A stretch of DNA of 64,000 nucleotides from Phellopilus nigrolimitatus (lineage: Eukaryota > Basidiomycota > Agaricomycetes > Hymenochaetales > Hymenochaetaceae): assembly GCA_021029095.1 (NCBI GenBank), contig JAJOHG010000012.1:620001-684000 (forward strand), written 5' to 3'. Below the pieces are notes generated by a model. The model did no database searches. It saw nothing but the letters and a program-made list of their open reading frames with translations, and was not told the DNA's origin. Of the stretch, positions 13,101 through 25,358 are shown piece by piece (within the stretch, counting starts at the first letter, position 1; each line of letters begins with the position of its first letter). The position numbers and the translations under genes were made by a program.

Positions 13101-14084
13101 ATGGTCAAGATCTCCTCTTCGTACTCTGCCCTCGTTGCAGTTGCTCTTATGACTGCTGGCGCTGTCGCCCGCCCGCATAATCTTGCCGCCATCGAGAACG
13201 CTGCATCGTCCGCGGTGCCCTCTACATCGGTAGTCGCAAACGCGGCCTCGTCTGCGGTATCATCTAGCTCTGCAGTGGTGAACGCTGCGTCGTCCGCGGC
13301 ACCTTCCAGCTCGGTCGTTGAAAAAGCGGCGTCATCTGCGGTGCCCTCTAGCTCTGCCGTTGCAAACGTAGCATCGACCCCCGCATCCGCTACCTCGGCT
13401 GTTGCAAACGCGGCTTCTTCGGTGCCTTCTAGCTCCGTAAGCGCGGCTCCTGCCCGTCGTGCAGAGACTTCCAGCGCTTCATCCAGCGCGTCTGACGCGG
13501 CCAACCAGGCCAACGAGACATCGACTGTCGCGACCAGCACTGTTGCGACCACCACTGTGACCAGTACCGTTGAGGATGTTGCATCGTCTTCTGTGTCAGC
13601 TACCTCGGCCGTGTCGGACGCTGTATCGTCTGCGGCTCCCGCAAGCTCGGCTGTGTCCAACGCTGCGGATTCCTCTAGCTCGGTCGTTGCGAATACGACT
13701 TCATCCGCGGTGCCTTCGAGTACAGACAGCCCAGCTCGTCACCGTCGTGCGGTTTCCGGCTCGTCCAGTGTCCTCTCCAGCGCATCCGGCGCAGCGAAGA
13801 ATGCCGTGGAGACTGCATCGTCGGTGACTTCCAGCATTGTCGAGAATGCTGCGTCGTCTGCGGTTTCTGCTACCTCGGCCGTTGCGAACGATGCAGCGTC
13901 GGTGACCTCCACCTCGGCCGTCCAGGACGCCGCCTCGTCGGTGACCTCCACCTCCGTTGTTCAGAACGTTGCGTCGTCGGCGACCTCCAGCGTTGTCCAG
14001 AACGCCGCAGCATCCGTGTCGTCCGCTAGCTCAGTCGTTGCGAACGCTGCTACTTCGGCTCCTACTACCACGTCCAGTGCGTGA
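13101..14084 (+). CDS. Secreted Ser/Ala/Val-rich repeat protein with dibasic sites
   Basis: A single-exon frame of 327 residues. It begins with a signal peptide (MVKISSSYSALVAVALMTAG, cleavage probably after AVA near residue 23). The rest is almost only Ala, Ser, Val and Thr, built from degenerate units of about 13-14 residues resembling NAASSAVPSSSAVA, repeated some 15 times. There is no Cys and no aromatic residue after the signal region. Two basic clusters, Arg119-Arg120 and RHRR at 213-216, split the mature chain into three blocks of about 100 residues; both lie in a Pro-Ala-Arg context and could be Kex2-type sites. Heavy O-mannosylation is likely from composition. No known family is recognised; a structural wall protein or a processed precursor are both possible. 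ATG 13101 was chosen because it directly precedes the signal peptide and follows the TATA box. Confidence 0.8.
   Translation: MVKISSSYSALVAVALMTAGAVARPHNLAAIENAASSAVPSTSVVANAASSAVSSSSAVVNAASSAAPSSSVVEKAASSAVPSSSAVANVASTPASATSAVANAASSVPSSSVSAAPARRAETSSASSSASDAANQANETSTVATSTVATTTVTSTVEDVASSSVSATSAVSDAVSSAAPASSAVSNAADSSSSVVANTTSSAVPSSTDSPARHRRAVSGSSSVLSSASGAAKNAVETASSVTSSIVENAASSAVSATSAVANDAASVTSTSAVQDAASSVTSTSVVQNVASSATSSVVQNAAASVSSASSVVANAATSAPTTTSSA
13180..14080 (+). repeat. Degenerate 39-42 nt coding minisatellite
   Basis: The coding sequence is a tandem array of diverged units with core GCNTCGTCNGCGGT and a NAASSAVxSxSxVx translation. Units drift in length by codons, so the frame is kept. 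The same composition opens long antisense frames that are not genes. Confidence 0.7.
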
Positions 14085-15844
14085 TTTTGCCATGGCCACG
14101 AATCAAAGGGATACCTTTAGTACACGCCTGGTTGGATGGGGAAGGCAGCGATGATGAGGATGCGGGCGCATCAGTGATGAAAGTGGGAATGGCTGGCCTG
14201 GAAAGCTTTCGACGCTCGGATGCTCGGATGCAAACAACAGTACCTTCACATCTAATACGTTCGTGTATCGAAATCCTCTCGTTTGAATTGACTTCGAACA
14301 TGGTTCGAGCTATATTCTTTTGCTTCGTTATCGTCCTTTAATTCTTGAAAATAAGCTTTTCCGAGGTCTTGATTGAGATGAGAATTACTCTACATATACG
14401 AGTTTGGTCGTGTCGCAACTCACAAGTATCTGAGTGATAGGTTTTTACTACCTCCACAGTAATTTCTGGGCGGAGACGCTCAAGGAGTAAGTAGAAGCAA
14501 CGAAGAGAGCAATTGAATATGTTTGAATCGACGATGCGCTATTTTGGGACCAGAACGCGCACAGCACGTACGTAGGGCCGCGCTTTTACAATACGCGCCA
14601 CCATGCTCGGTCGGCAATTGTACAATGGTTTTTGTATATTTGTCGGGAGTTCTGCTGTATTTAGCTTTTGCACCTTAGTTATAGATGTTGAAATGCGAGG
14701 GGCGAGGTCGCTAATAGCACAGAGTGTCCGTTTGCTTGTATGCTAACTGCTTACTAATTTACCCAACTTGTCCGTATCCCGAAACAGTTTCTGCGTGTTT
14801 GCCAAAAAAAAATCCAACAGTAGACCCCCTGTGCTCGCCGGTTGGATGTGTTCAAGATCTGAGAACTTTCTCACTTGCTAAATACGCGCGAGCGCTTGTG
14901 CCTCTGGGACTTGCAGCTACCCAATATTTCTGCTAGCCTCTTTATCCAAATGTTCGACTTCAACCGACACGTACGCGCACCGCTGTTCTAATCCGCCTTA
15001 TCCTCAACAAAATGCTACTGTATGGAGTAATTCCTACTCGATGCATCTCTCTGTTTGCACTGGGATCTCTTTTGCTCGGGGCCTCCTTCTTGCATCTATT
15101 GTTGTTCCTTAATGTAATTAGAACGATCGTTCGCTCGATCTCTTTTCATGGAAAAGGATGTGCGCACGCACAAGTTATGGAGCGACGAAGATTTACAATC
15201 TAATCGCGCACATCTGCTAATTGATCACAAAGGAGACGAATTGAATACACGTGTGTATCAGTAATGAGGTGAGTTCATTCGTACGTAGGATTAGCTTACG
15301 TTATAAACACGTGGGATTTGAATGAACTCCGTATCATAATGCGTGACGCTTTCTATGTCCCTGCTTCTTGCTCTTTCTTGATACATGTGTGCTTTAGAAA
15401 AATGGTTGCAAGTCTTTTATTGGAGGAAGATGAGAAACGATCGGTCTTTACCGCGTCGGAGTTTGTCCTTGACGCGCCGCTCGCCAAAGTCGGGTGCATC
15501 TGTGTCTCCTGTTTTTAACAGCGTGCAAGGAACTCGCAATCGGATGTTCGATTATCGTTTCCAACAGTCGTTTTGATCTCTGAGCCTCGTTTCCGACTCA
15601 ACGGTATCTAATTTCGAGGGTGAGCTGCCTTATTTGTCTTTCCTTGTTCAGTCGCACTCGTGACACCTCATGAATCTTTTGTTCTCGCAAATTATTTTTG
15701 TATATATAGTCGACGACGTTCTTGTGGCAAAACTGGCAATCCATTGCACCGGACTCGAAATCGATTCTGAACTCGTCTCCGGCATTCTTTGACGACTACT
15801 CCTATTTTTAGTTTTGACTGGTAGCGACTCGGGTTCGTAGTGGT
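14085..15844. other. Intergenic, no gene recognised
   Basis: 1.8 kb without a convincing coding frame. TATATATAG at about 15701-15709, near the right end, is the probable TATA box of the F-box gene. Confidence 0.55.
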
Positions 15845-17196
15845 ATGACACGTAAGCCTCTCTCTCTCTCTAATCCTCAACGGGCTTTTCTCTTACTTAT
15901 CCTAATAAACGTTTAGCAACGTTAACCATACAGCATCTTCCACCAGAAGTCCTACGAGAAATCTTCCTCGCATGTCTGAAGCGTGAATTTAACCGTCTCT
16001 CGATCCGTCAGGCGCCCTCAAATGTATCGCAGACTTGCCGATACTGGCGCAACGTCGCTTTATCTACAGGAAAGTTATGGTCTTTCCTATACTACTCGGA
16101 AGAGGATATACCACTACGGGTTTTCGTAGTCGTTCTTAACGCGTGGCTACGCAGATCGGGCAGCTCTCCTCTGCACTATTCGATTAGAATGCCCGTCTCA
16201 AGGGACAACCTAGATGAAAAGGAGCAGATCGTCTTCGAGCAGATCGTCACTGCTATGTTTCAGCACCAGAATCGATGGAGAAACATTGATCTGTCGTGTT
16301 ATGGCATAAAGCCTTCCGAGGGGTACTGCGCGAAGGCGACATCTATGCCACAGATAGAGTGCCTTAGACTGCATTTTCCCGGAGATTATGTCGATGAAGC
16401 CTTTAAGCTTGATCTTTCTTCTGCCCTTGACATAAGAGAGCTCAGCCTGCGACGCGCTTATATCTCCAAACCTATCTCTATACACTTGACAAACCTGAAA
16501 TCCTGCGGTATCTATCATGATGCTATGCCCGAGGACTTTTCTCTTGCTGATGCTTGTTTGGAGGTGCTGCACGCAGCGCCCAACCTCGAAGCGTTCGAGG
16601 TCGAAGTCATCCAGTCTGACTCCCCTTCTACTTGGCCCACGACACCGAGGATGCTCCTACGTCATCTTCTCGAGATGTACATGATCGAATCTCCGGACAT
16701 CACCCTCATCCTTAGTAACCTCACAGCCCCTGCTCTAACCAGTTTAGTGATTGATTCTGAGCACGACGATGCCGGTCCTGTTCTACTGGATTTCATTCGG
16801 CGATCGCAGCCTCCTTTGACACATCTCAACGTCGCTAACGGGTTCACGAGCGAGGAATACCTACTCGAGGCCTTGCAGCTTCTTCCTACATTGTTGTCCG
16901 TTGACATCTTAGTCTCGTCTCTATCGGCGCGTTTCTTGGAGGTTTTTTCTGTTAGGGAAGGCCAATCTGCCGCTGATGCGCTGTGTCCGTCGTTGCGCCG
17001 CATTGCCTTTGGCGATTTGGCTGGATGGGAAGGTTTGGAAGATTTGGTTGCTCAGATGCTCCTGTCCAGATGGACTACGCTTGGAAAGTTCGAGGAGTTC
17101 GTTTTCGCAGAACTTGATTGTGACATGGAGGAGGTAATAGGCATGGAGTCGGTCCATCGCTGCATAGGAGAAGGGTTAAGTGTACATCCTTATTAG
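15845..17196 (+). CDS. F-box protein with LRR-like C-terminal part
   Basis: F-box proteins recruit substrates to SCF ubiquitin ligases. Two exons: a 7-nt coding start (15845-15851) joined across a 65-nt GTAAGC...TTAG intron to 15917-17196, giving 428 residues. The spliced N-terminus reads MTPTLTIQHLPPEVLREIFL, then SQTCRYWRNVALSTGKLWSF, the canonical F-box (LPPEVLxxIF, C..W..., LW). The remainder has loosely spaced leucine-rich segments (LRLHFPG, LRELSL-like, LTSLVIDSE, LRRIAFGDL) as in the expanded agaricomycete family. The substrate is unknown. Without the tiny first exon the frame would start at Met 16189 and lose the F-box, so the exon choice matters. Confidence 0.85.
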
Positions 17197-19294
17197 ATGC
17201 GTTTTTGTCATCATTTTTTTGGCGACCTACCTCTGCTTCCTCAATGCGATAAAGCAAAAAACAGATATGTCCGTATTCTTTGGCAAAACCAGCACGCATA
17301 ATTGTCAAACCAAACTGATGCCATCATTTTGTTAACCGATGGGACGTTTTCTTTACCAGTTGCGCTGTGGTTCAGTTCGACTTCACCTCCTGAAAACTGC
17401 AACTGCGTTTCTTATCTCTTCCCGCATCCTCTAAAAGTCTGCTTTAATAAAACACCATACTGCATCCTGCACGCCATGATCGGCCCCTCAAGGAAGAACT
17501 CCTATTTCTACTTCACCGTCGTCACAGTTACTTTCGTATCGTATGGCTTGCTCGTCGACATTCATTGCTTTTGATTATATATATGTATTCAACAGAAACG
17601 TTTTGATATATCCAGTACACATGTGACAGTTCTCGCTGGGTTTCGCGCGCACGAATCGACACTTAGATGGGAACACTGAAATGTTCGTTGAATTTTCTAC
17701 TTTTGTATAACCCTTCGTCTGAGTTGACTCTGGGATAGATGCTTCATGTACTCTTATGTTGAATATCATAGATGGCAAGCTCTTAGGTTTAAGCGATGTT
17801 CTTTCAATTGAGGGTGACGTATTTTTTACTTTCGCGTTAGAGTATGGGTTCATGAGCAGCCGACGTCAACAGAGTTAGCGGATCCAGAGCCTCTCTGGGA
17901 CGGGGAAGCGAGGGGCGAATTAATGAGTGTGGCTGTTCAGTTCATAACCTGTGGTAGCCGGCTACGAGCCTACAGAAATTTAGGAATGCATTGGAATGTA
18001 GTTCAGATCTATTAATCTTCAAGAGATCTAGTTTCTTATCTTGAAGGCTATTAATATCGTTGTTGCGCGTGGTATATTTACATTCCCTGAATTCCAATTT
18101 TCAGAATCACTGTCCGAGCTAGCCAAAACTAAAAGGGCAGCAGTAAATGATCGCGGCTCAAGACTCTCAGGCATAGTTTCACTGTGTCCGAAAATTCGGC
18201 GAAATATTATGAAGGCGATAGGCAAGATAGACAAAAGAAACAATAGCAAATGTGATTCGTGAGCGTCAACAGATGGAATTCGAAAACGTAAAAGAACTCA
18301 TCGCCGAACAGCTCGAAGGACTTAGATTAGACTTTTTTTAGAGGAGATTCATCGAGGACATGAACATAGGGTTCTATGAGACTTTGAGACAGGACAGTCG
18401 GCACATCGAGGGCGTGATATGCATCAGGGATCTCTTTACAAGAGACTGACGCCACGACGGCGAAGTTGGAGCTCCGACAAGAGCACAGATCGACATTACC
18501 TCTTTTAGATGGCAACAATTGGCCTCAGGGTTAGACTCAAACTTCCGCTAACCAAGGTATTCAAAGGTATCCAACATTCCAACTGTCCCTTGGGAACGTC
18601 GGCGTCAATAACTTCACGATGCACGTTCTCACAGCGGCATGCACGGTCTTTTTCGATGTTGCCTTTTTTTTGGGCTAGGACGGTCTTCCTGCAATGCGTG
18701 GATTATCTATGTACTGTCATATTATCTTCAACATCTTATTATCGTTCTCATACCACACGTTCGAGGACAAAAGCACGGCCGATCTAAACTAAAGACTACT
18801 ACCGAATCCTCGCGTCCTTCTACCGCGGGTTATTAGGAGCAACTGATAAGCGTGCAATTGTCTTTTCGTCGATCTCCATTCCAAGATACTTATGCGTGTC
18901 ATAAATTTCAATAAACCCTGCCACCGTCTCTTATGCAGGTTGAGTATGTGCTAGCTCTGCTTTTCGTTCTTCCTCCATCGACTTCCTCGTGATTTTGCTT
19001 AGTTTTAGACCGGTACTTCGAGAGAAGGTGACCGTATGTTTTTGTTCTGCATTTTTGAAGGTCTGCGATCTCGCTTCGGCATGGGGCTTCAACTGATACC
19101 GCTCTTCGCTTTGACCAGACTTCGACCTCACCATGCAGAAAAGAATGGGAACCTGACAAAGCGTCCTTTTGTTCATATCGCAAGATCGTTGCCGATTGTC
19201 GGACATGAGTCCACGACGCATCGGTCAGTGGATAAAAGGGTATAAATAGCGCTGCGTCTCGTAAAATTTCAGCTGCGTTATTTGAAGGTCTACC
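17197..19294. other. Intergenic, no gene recognised
   Basis: 2.1 kb with only short frames on both strands. A minus frame near 18327-18518 has mildly protein-like composition but no domain and no splice partner. The TATA box of the P450 gene is at the right end. Confidence 0.5.
19241..19248 (+). promoter_or_regulatory. TATA box of P450 number 1
   Basis: TATAAATA, 47-54 bases before ATG 19295. Confidence 0.55.
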
Positions 19295-21801
19295 ATGATT
19301 CTCTCTGAGTTCACCAGCCAAGTGCTTGCCGCCATCTCCGGTGTATACGTGCTGTGGCGCGTTCTGTGCTTTTTCGTCGTCAAGACACCGTTGTGGAACA
19401 TTCCCGGCCCTCCTAGGGCATCATCATGGTTGAAAGGTACGTTACGGACCATTTGAGCGATTAAATCAAGCACTTACGTGTCACCTGGGCAGGTCACTTC
19501 TTTCACCTCTTTAACAAAGATGGCTGGGTATTCCATCGCGAGCTGTATACTAAGTACGGTGGTGCCGTTAGACTAAACATGCTTTTCGGAGTGAGTTCCA
19601 CATTTGCGCTGCTCGCATCTGTATGTGTACATGGAACGGGAGTATTAATGTCAACTACGCGTAGGACGAACAACTCTATGTTTACGATCCACTCGCTCTT
19701 AACCATATACTGATCAAAGAGCCGTACGTCTTTGAAGAGACGGACACGTTCTTGGCGTAAGTCCGGAACACATTTTGTCTTACAAGTTCGTTCTTATATC
19801 AGGAATTTCTCAGATCTTTCGGAATCGTTTTCGGGACGAGTCTTTTGTCTACCCTCGGTGGGCGTGATTTCTTCGTCATGATTATAACGCAGGCAACTTA
19901 AGGTCTCACTCATAGGTGACGAGCATAGGAAACAACGCAAGATGCTCAATCCGGTCTTTTCTCTCAAACACATGCGCGACCTACTTCCCATATTCCATCC
20001 AATTGCACACAAGGTTCGCAGCTTGCCTCATTCCTTCAACTTTGACACTGAATATGACTTACACTAATCTCGATGCATACTCGTCATTCGTATACAGCTC
20101 CAAACTGTGCTTGAGCGCGAAGTCTCGAAGGAGAGAGAGCATATCGACGTTATGAAGTGGATGTCCCGCGCCGCGCTCGAATACATCGGTCAGGGCGGGC
20201 TCGGATATTCATTCGACGCCCTCAATGATAAAGAGACTGATAAGTACAGCGAAGCGATGAAGACATATGCGTCAGTCGTTCTATCGTTTCTTTTTGTACT
20301 GACAGAATCCGCTGACGTCAGCTCACCCTTTTCTTTCTTTTGCTAACAAACGCACAGTCCTCTCTGCTTCCGCTTGAGATATCTCTTCTCGTTTCTGCCT
20401 TATATAATGAAGCTCGGCCCGTCAACATTCCGTCGTTGGGTCTTGGACCTTGTGAACAGCATCTCATCGCCTAATCCAGTGAAGGAGCTTACGGAGCTCA
20501 CGGACACCATCGAACAGTGCTCACGTGGCATTCTCGTGGGTAAAAAGCATGCGCTTGAGGAGGGCGACGAGGTGGTCGAGAAGCAGGTTGGAATGGGAAA
20601 GGATATCCTGAGCGTGCTGCGTGAGTAATACCTGAGCTCGTCAAGGAGTTAAAATCTCTTAAGCTTTAATCAGTCAAGGCAAGAGCTAAAGGCGAAGGCG
20701 AAGGTATATCCGAGTCTGACCTCCTTGGTCACATGAGGTGCGCCATTTCTCACGCTGACCTCTCCCATCTGGTAAAAAGGGCTTATTTACGTCTCCCAGC
20801 ACGTTCATCCTCGCCGGGCATGACACATCGACTGCAGCAATTAGCTGCGCACTCCACATCCTATCTCAGCACCCTGACGCGCAGTCTCGGCTGCGAGAAG
20901 AGGTCATGACGGCACGCGGTGAGCGCGGCGGCGACGATCTCGACTACGATACTCTCATGGGCCTACCGTTTCTTGATGCGGTCTGCCGCGAGACGATGCG
21001 CGTCTTCCCGCCTGTGACACAGCTTGACCGCATGTACGTTCTATGCTCTTCATAACTCTTCATTTTTACCTTAGCTTACGCAACTCTTGGAATCTCGTCC
21101 TGTCTCACATTTGAACTCTAAACTACCGCAGCACAAAGAAAGAAACAGTCCTCCCGCTCGCCTGGCCTCTCATGTCCAGCGACGGAGAGGCGGAGATTAG
21201 CCAGATACCGCTAAAGAAAAACACCACCGTTATCATCTCGATTTTGGGCGCGAACCGAAGCAAGGCAATTTGGGGCGACGATGCAGAGGAGTGGAAACCG
21301 GAACGCTGGGTTGGGCGGTCTCCGGAAAGCGTTGCGAAAGCGCGCCTCCCGGGCGTGTATTCACAAATGTGCGTTGACTCTAAGACCTTTTTATCACACT
21401 TGTAAGTGTTGCTGATAAAATTCTCTTCCTTTCATCGAAAAGGATGACGTTCCTTGGAGGTGGAAGAGCATGCATGTAAGAGAACATAATTTAGCATGTT
21501 TTCCTTCATTGACTGACTTGGACGATTTTGCAGCGGCTTCAAATTTGCTGAGATGGAGATGAGTCAGTAATCCCTTTTCCTCTTCCTCGACCCTTCGATT
21601 TGTTTCAAGCTAGGAACGTAACTCACAATTCGCTTCGCTACAGAACTCGTCCTAGCCGCGCTCCTTGAGAAGTTCGTCTTCGCACCCGGGCCGGAGATAT
21701 ACTGGGAGATGGGTCAATTATATCAACCCGTCATCAAGGGGTCGGATGACAGGACTCCGCGGCTCCCACTGAAGGTGACGCTTGTCGGGAATGAGCATTG
21801 A
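19295..21801 (+). CDS. Cytochrome P450 monooxygenase (number 1)
   Basis: Thirteen exons join without a frame break into 554 residues. The N-terminus is a membrane anchor (SQVLAAISGVYVLWRVLCFF) followed by the proline hinge NIPGPP, so the enzyme is expected on the ER face. I-helix AGHDTST (oxygen activation), ExxR motif ETMR, the PERW segment (EEWKPERW) and the haem loop FLGGGRACIGFKFAEME with its Cys ligand are all present, so the enzyme should be active. Oxygenation of a hydrophobic substrate is inferred; the substrate cannot be read. The haem-loop Ile codon is split by an intron. Closest relative in the window is the minus-strand P450 at 41.9-44.2 kb, which shares motifs and intron positions. 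The CYP family number is not assigned. Confidence 0.92.
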
Positions 21802-22707
21802 TGACGAGGCCGACGTTAAAGTTGGCGGTCTGTGCCGGGACTTTCGAGGACGCTTGTTGATGGATTCGTAGTTATAACTGATTTTATAACGCAGAATATG
21901 CCTTTCTGTTGTCTTTCTGTTTCTCAAGTTTGCCATTAGCCTCACTAGCAGACTGTAGTTTTGTGACTAGTGGGTTGTATTACATTGTATTACTTATATC
22001 TTTATAAGTATTTTTTTCGTTGTTTTCGTTCACTTAGAAGTACGAGTCTGAAACAGCTTGACATTCACTGGCAACGGCGGCTTAGAAAAGCTACAAGCAT
22101 GAGCTGTGTGCAGGTTAAGAATCGAGATACGCTCTGAGTCGAATGTGATCAGTGTGATAAACTCGAGTATCCTCTTTAGGTATACTTCACGATCCGAAGC
22201 GACTGTGTAAACAGCTCGGATTGACAGGACTCCATCTCACTTCAAGTCTTTCGCCACTGATTAATCCAGACAAACTGTCATCTTGTTCGTGAAGCCAGGG
22301 TACAATGCGACAGACGATAGGTCGGTGGAATAGGAATATTCGAATGCAGAACAAACTGTATCAGCGTACGCTCGTGACGGGCACCTTAAATTCGACATTG
22401 AGTCAGAAATTTGTTTGCTTGAATAAAAACGATGAGGTTTGAGCTGTTGACTAATCTAGCGAGAACCGGTGGCGTCGGAGAGTTCCGAAGATCATACAGT
22501 ATGTAAGCACTTTGCTTGTGAAGTTCCCACATCTCGTTCCGATTTCTCCCAGCGACCGTAACATCCACTCTTAACCCGCTTTTCAACGACAACGACGACG
22601 ACAACGCCGCCGCCGCCGCCGCCGCCGTATACAACAGAGAAGAGCTTTTTAACGGTGCTCGGGTCTTCCAGACCTTAATATTCACAATTACCAACAATTC
22701 TTAGAAA
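21802..22707. other. Intergenic: P450 3' flank and mitofusin promoter
   Basis: 0.9 kb with no gene. It includes a GAC/GCC triplet repeat at 22586-22627, 80-120 bases before the mitofusin ATG. Confidence 0.6.
22586..22627. repeat. ACG/GCC triplet microsatellite
   Basis: An imperfect AAC/GAC run is followed by seven GCC units (22606-22626). It lies in the mitofusin promoter or leader and translates on the minus strand to a spurious poly-Ala frame. Confidence 0.8.
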
Positions 22708-25358
22708 ATGACGCAGTTATACTTGCCTATCCGCCAGAAGACCGCTTCGCCCTCGCCGATTTTGCAGGCGACGGAGAAGCAGTTCAATGCGGAGGATGTG
22801 CAGGAAGCGTTCATTGACCACAAAAATCGGTGAGCATGCATCGTGCATCACGTATCTTATCTGAAGGACGCCGCGGCTGACATATTGCCAGCCTCGTTCA
22901 TGCCATTGACGGCACCAAGTCCATCTTGACCGACCTGCGCGAGTTCAACAAATCCTCATGGGTCGTTCGCTATCCTCACTTTCGTGAGAAGGAGTCGACT
23001 CCGTTACCGTCTCCCTTGCCGTCGAAGCGTCCATCAAGCGTTAGACGCTCGATGACCTTCATGGACGACCCTCAGAATCAAACTGAGGTCGTATTCAAGC
23101 GCATGAGGAAGGGTCAGCCGCGCTCACTCTCTCTGGCGTCGGATGTGAATGCTGCGGAAGTAAATGATGCGGAGGAAGAGATTTCGGGCTTGGTTCCATC
23201 AAAGTCGGACCTTGACTTCAACGTCTTACGCCTCGACCTCAAGATGGGGCCCCACGGCTCGGCTGCGACGGCTTCCTCGCTCGTCTCGCAGCTTGAGAAG
23301 TCGTCGATTGCGAACTTGCTCGACGACCGTATCGCGGCCTCGTTGAAGCACGTCGAGAAATTGCGCACGCGTGTGGAGGACACGTCGTCCAAGGTCCTTG
23401 TCACGGGTGATCTCAACGCCGGCAAGTCGACGCTCGTCAACTCGCTACTCCGGCGTGAGATCATGCCTGTCGACCAGCAACCGTGCACGACCGCGTTCTG
23501 TGAGGTGCACGATGCTGCGGAGAATGGCGACAAGGAGGAAGTCCACATACTCACGGATGCGAATAACTACTCTGTCAATGATGAGGCGACCTTCAAGCGC
23601 GCGAGTATCTCTGATCTCGAAGACCTCATCTCGGAAAATGAGGACTCCCAGCAAATGGTGAAGGTATACATTAACGACCCTCGTGCCGCATCGGACTCCT
23701 TCCTTAACAATGGCATCGCCGATATTTCGTTGATCGACGCGCCCGGCCTCAATCGCGATAGCGTCAAGACCACCGCCCTCTTCGCACGTCAGGAAGAAAT
23801 TGACGTCGTAGTTTTTGTTGTCTCGGCGGAGAACCATTTTACTCTCTCGGCAAGGGAGTTCCTTGAGACAGCCAGTCGCGAAAAAGCTTACGTTTTCATT
23901 GTCGTCAACAAGTTTGAGGGTATCCGCAACAAGGACAAGTGCAAACGCCTTGTACTCGAGCAGGTCAAGGAGCTCAGCCCGAACACATACGAGGATGCTG
24001 CAGATCTCGTTCACTTCGTCGACTCGTCTGCTGTGCTTGGCGTGCATCCCTTGAACCCAGCATTTGAGTCTCTTGAGTCGTCTTTACGCTCGTTCGTTCT
24101 TTTGAAGCGCTCGAAGTCGAAGTTGCACCCAGCTGCAACGTATCTCACGCACCTACTTGCCGACATCGATCTCCTTGCCGGCTCGAATGCCATCCTTGCG
24201 AAGTCGGAGCTCGAGTTCGCAAAGGACAGCCTTAACCGTGTACGCCCAGAATTGGAGAAGATGAAGAACAGTCGCGAGGGGCTTGAAGGCAGCTTGGAGC
24301 AGGTCGAAGAAGATGGAGCTTCTGAAGCAAGCCGCAACACGAAAGATATCCTCAACCAGGCTCTCGAGCTGGTCGGCTCCGGCGAGCCTGCCGTTGAGCA
24401 CCCTCTCATCCCTATGCCCTCGTACCCGGGTCTCTTTGGCATCTGGGACTATGTCCGCGATGTCCGCAAGGCGCTGCTTGCAAGTCTTGACGATGCGGTC
24501 AGTCTTGCGGAGGATGAGGCGCGCCTGACCACGACAAGTAGGGTCAAGGACATCAGCGCGCTTGGCGACCGTTTCTTGCCTGAGGGTGTCGAACGTTCGC
24601 GTCGCGTCTTCATGCCCGAGGCAATGTTCGCTCTGCATCGCGTTGGGAAGAACGGCAAGCAGCGCCGCTCTTCTGGCGCCGTCGTAGCGGGCGGTATTTA
24701 CGGCCTTGGCATTGGCCTTGCTCAGCGCCAGGACATGCTGGAGACCTCGTTCCTCGACATCTTCGATGCGCACCACCAATACAAGGCCTACTTCGGAGAC
24801 AAGACCGTTGCATCTGCTGAGGATGACGAGGAGAGCCTTCCGAGTGCACTCAGTGTTGTTTCCGTGGGCGTTGGTGCGCTCACTATGATTGGAGGCAAGA
24901 CGCTCGGTATGCGCAGTATCATCGAGGGCGCCGTGCGCATCACCGACCTCTTCGGGAATGACACGGCACGCAAGTGGGCTGCACCGGTCCTTGGTGCTTT
25001 CGCGATCGGGTTGTCCGTGTACTTCGTGCTCGAGCTGCCGAACACTATCCCACGTACGGTCGGGCGTCGCGTACGTGCCGCGTTGGCACGTGCTGATGGC
25101 GACGACGAAAGCACGACGTTTGTTGGTGCGCATGCATTACGCGTCACGCGTGAGACGCGCAAAGTGCTACGTATTGCGTCGTGGGAGCAGCGCGAGCGCT
25201 TCCTCGGGGCAATGGATGAGCGTGCGAAGGAGGTTGAGGGCGCGGAGGGCGCTGAACGCCAGGCAGAGAAGGCCCTCGCGTGGCTCGGTGACGTGCAATC
25301 GCGCACGAGCGACGTTCGCGCCGACGCCTGCGTTGTTGGTGACATTTCTGTGTCCTAA
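22708..25358 (+). CDS. FZO1: Mitofusin, dynamin-like GTPase of the mitochondrial outer membrane
   Basis: Drives mitochondrial outer-membrane fusion. Two exons (22708-22829, 22892-25358) give 862 residues. The GTPase has G1 GDLNAGKST at about 213-221, Thr in PCTTAF (G2), DAPG (G3) at 323-326, and NKFE at 380-383 in the G4 place, where Asp is the usual last residue. Coiled-coil helices follow (LEFAKDSLNRVRPELEKMKN). Two hydrophobic spans near residues 690-712 and 735-757 (WAAPVLGAFAIGLSVYFVL) form the hairpin anchor, and a second coiled region ends the protein, the order expected for Fzo1. The Ser-rich stretch before the GTPase is usual for fungal members. Long antisense frames (up to 326 codons) overlap it and are shadows. 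Confidence 0.93.

Noticed and set aside
13001..13660. 219-codon minus-strand frame rich in Thr/Asp/Ala
   Set aside because: Exact complement of the Ser/Ala repeat; the repeat structure alone opens it.
22586..22627. Poly-Ala protein on the minus strand from the GCC repeat
   Set aside because: A microsatellite in the mitofusin promoter; the surrounding frame has no coding character.
24153..25133. 326-codon open frame on the minus strand
   Set aside because: Lies antisense within the mitofusin coding exon; composition follows its codon bias and there is no domain.
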